A stretch of 64,000 bases of DNA from Pseudoxanthomonas suwonensis. GTDB lineage: Bacteria; Pseudomonadota; Gammaproteobacteria; Xanthomonadales; Xanthomonadaceae. This document shows positions 63,198 to 64,000 of this stretch, piece by piece (position 1 is the first letter of the stretch; every line of letters begins with the position of its first letter). The notes under the pieces were generated by a model, which saw nothing but the letters and a program-made list of their open reading frames with translations, did not search any database and was not told the origin of the DNA. The stretch is from NCBI RefSeq assembly GCF_000972865.1, contig NZ_CP011144.1, positions 1,488,001-1,552,000 of the forward strand, written 5' to 3'. Both the position numbers and the translations under genes were made by a program.

Positions 63198-63959
63198 TCA
63201 GACCCTGTAGCCGGTATGCACCGCGACGATGCCGCCGCTGAGGTTGACGTAGCCGCAGCGCGACAGCCCCGCCGCTTCCATCATCGCCTGCAACTGCTCC
63301 TGCGGCGGATGCTGGCGGATGCTCTCGGCCAGGTACTGGTAGCTGCCGGCGTCGCCGGCGAACAGCTGGCCCAGCTTCGGCAGCACCTTGAACGAATGGA
63401 AGTCGTACAGCGGCTTGAACCAGTCCGCGCGCACTTCCGAGAACTCCAGCACGCGCGCCTGCCCACCCACCCGCAGCACCCGCGCGATCTCGCGCAGCGC
63501 CGCGTCCTTGTCGGTGACGTTGCGCAGGCCGAAGGCCATGGTCACCAGGTCGAAGCTGGCGTCCGGGAACGGCAGCTTCTCGGCGTTGCACTGCACGTAC
63601 TCCAGCCCGGCGACCAGGCCGCGGTCGGTCAGCCGGTCGCGGCCGACCGAGAGCATGCCGGCGTTGATGTCGCCAAGAACGATAGAGCCGGCCTCGCCCA
63701 CGCGCGGCTTGAGCAGCGCGGCGATGTCGCCGGTGCCGCCGGCCAGGTCGAGCACGCGGTCACCCGGCTTGGCCTGGCAGGTGGCGACGAAGTAGCGCTT
63801 CCACACCCGATGGATGCCCAGGCTCATCAGGTCGTTCATCAGGTCGTACTTGCCCGCGACCGAAGTGAAGACCTCGCCGACCAGCTTCTGCTTCTCGCCG
63901 GCCGGCACGTCCCTGAAGCCGAAATGGGTGGTGCCGCGCTCGTAGGGGGATTCGTTCAT
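63198..63959 (-). CDS. ubiE: Ubiquinone/menaquinone biosynthesis C-methyltransferase UbiE, 253 aa
   Basis: SAM-dependent C-methyltransferase acting on demethylmenaquinol and 2-polyprenyl-6-methoxy-1,4-benzoquinol. Hallmarks: FGFRDVPAGEKQKLVGEVF at the start, VAGKYDLMNDLMSLGIHRVW, SAM motif VLDLAGGTGD, FPDASFDLVTMAFGLRNV and the end GIVAVHTGYRV. Length equals the family norm. The ATG at 63959 (MNESPYERG) is the usual start. The two other methyltransferases in the window share the fold but lack these signatures. Confidence 0.96.
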   Translation of the reverse strand: MNESPYERGTTHFGFRDVPAGEKQKLVGEVFTSVAGKYDLMNDLMSLGIHRVWKRYFVATCQAKPGDRVLDLAGGTGDIAALLKPRVGEAGSIVLGDINAGMLSVGRDRLTDRGLVAGLEYVQCNAEKLPFPDASFDLVTMAFGLRNVTDKDAALREIARVLRVGGQARVLEFSEVRADWFKPLYDFHSFKVLPKLGQLFAGDAGSYQYLAESIRQHPPQEQLQAMMEAAGLSRCGYVNLSGGIVAVHTGYRV

Positions 63960-64000
63960 GCGCCGATTATGGCACCGGACGCCGACCACACGGGTGCAAC

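Overview
The window is a high-GC gammaproteobacterial chromosome segment, most likely from the Xanthomonadaceae/Lysobacteraceae (Lysobacter, Luteimonas or Pseudoxanthomonas type). I infer this from the order mreB-mreC-mreD-mrdA-rodA-mltB-rlpA-dacC, then ybeD-lipB-lipA-prc, from dadA-alr divergent to an Lrp regulator, and from integron attC sites of the kind whose translation ends proteins in NSFKPNP-type tails. No rRNA, tRNA or CRISPR array was recognised.

Layout. 1-6.8 kb: three tandem minus-strand YadA-like trimeric autotransporter adhesins, the last cut by the window edge. 6.85-10.3 kb: two SAM methyltransferases divergent from an OsmC-family gene and an AraC regulator. 10.3-25 kb: mostly ordinary genes (yajQ, DUF1415, hydrolase, SDR, sialidase-like lipoprotein, HAD phosphatase, rsuA, rsmC-like, DUF6522, YjbR, an outer-membrane barrel, an aldo/keto reductase, a histone-H1-like protein, a small HipA-like kinase overlapping a DUF3037 gene, nhaC).

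25.27-31.44 kb: a cluster of integron gene cassettes with seven attC sites and no integrase in the window (a CALIN). The attC orientation shows that cassettes read on the minus strand. It carries an OsmC-family protein, small membrane proteins, unknown proteins and one hydrolase encoded against the cassette direction. One cassette was hit twice: an IS3-family element splits its attC and an IS30-family element lies between its gene and that attC. The array sits directly downstream of alr and on the same strand.

31.7-37.3 kb: alr, dadA, lrp and prc. 37.5-52.8 kb: lipoate synthesis (ybeD-lipB, lipA) and the cell-elongation cluster (mreBCD, PBP2, RodA, MltB, RlpA, DacC). A glycoside hydrolase family 2 gene bounded by repeats has been inserted between dacC and ybeD. 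53-64 kb: a PfkB kinase, a two-gene low-GC island of unknown function, a barrel protein divergent from a CadC-like TPR regulator, two small envelope genes, an M1 aminopeptidase lipoprotein and ubiE.

A family of about 100-bp palindromic units (REP/BIME-like; both ends read GTAGGAGC..., with internally complementary arms) occurs singly and in arrays with a 120-122 bp period at 19.6, 34.9, 38.7, 42.0, 46.6, 58.8 and 63.0 kb. A second, GGGGACCCAG-type repeat family is at 32.8, 39.9 and 60.8 kb. These fill almost every long non-coding gap.
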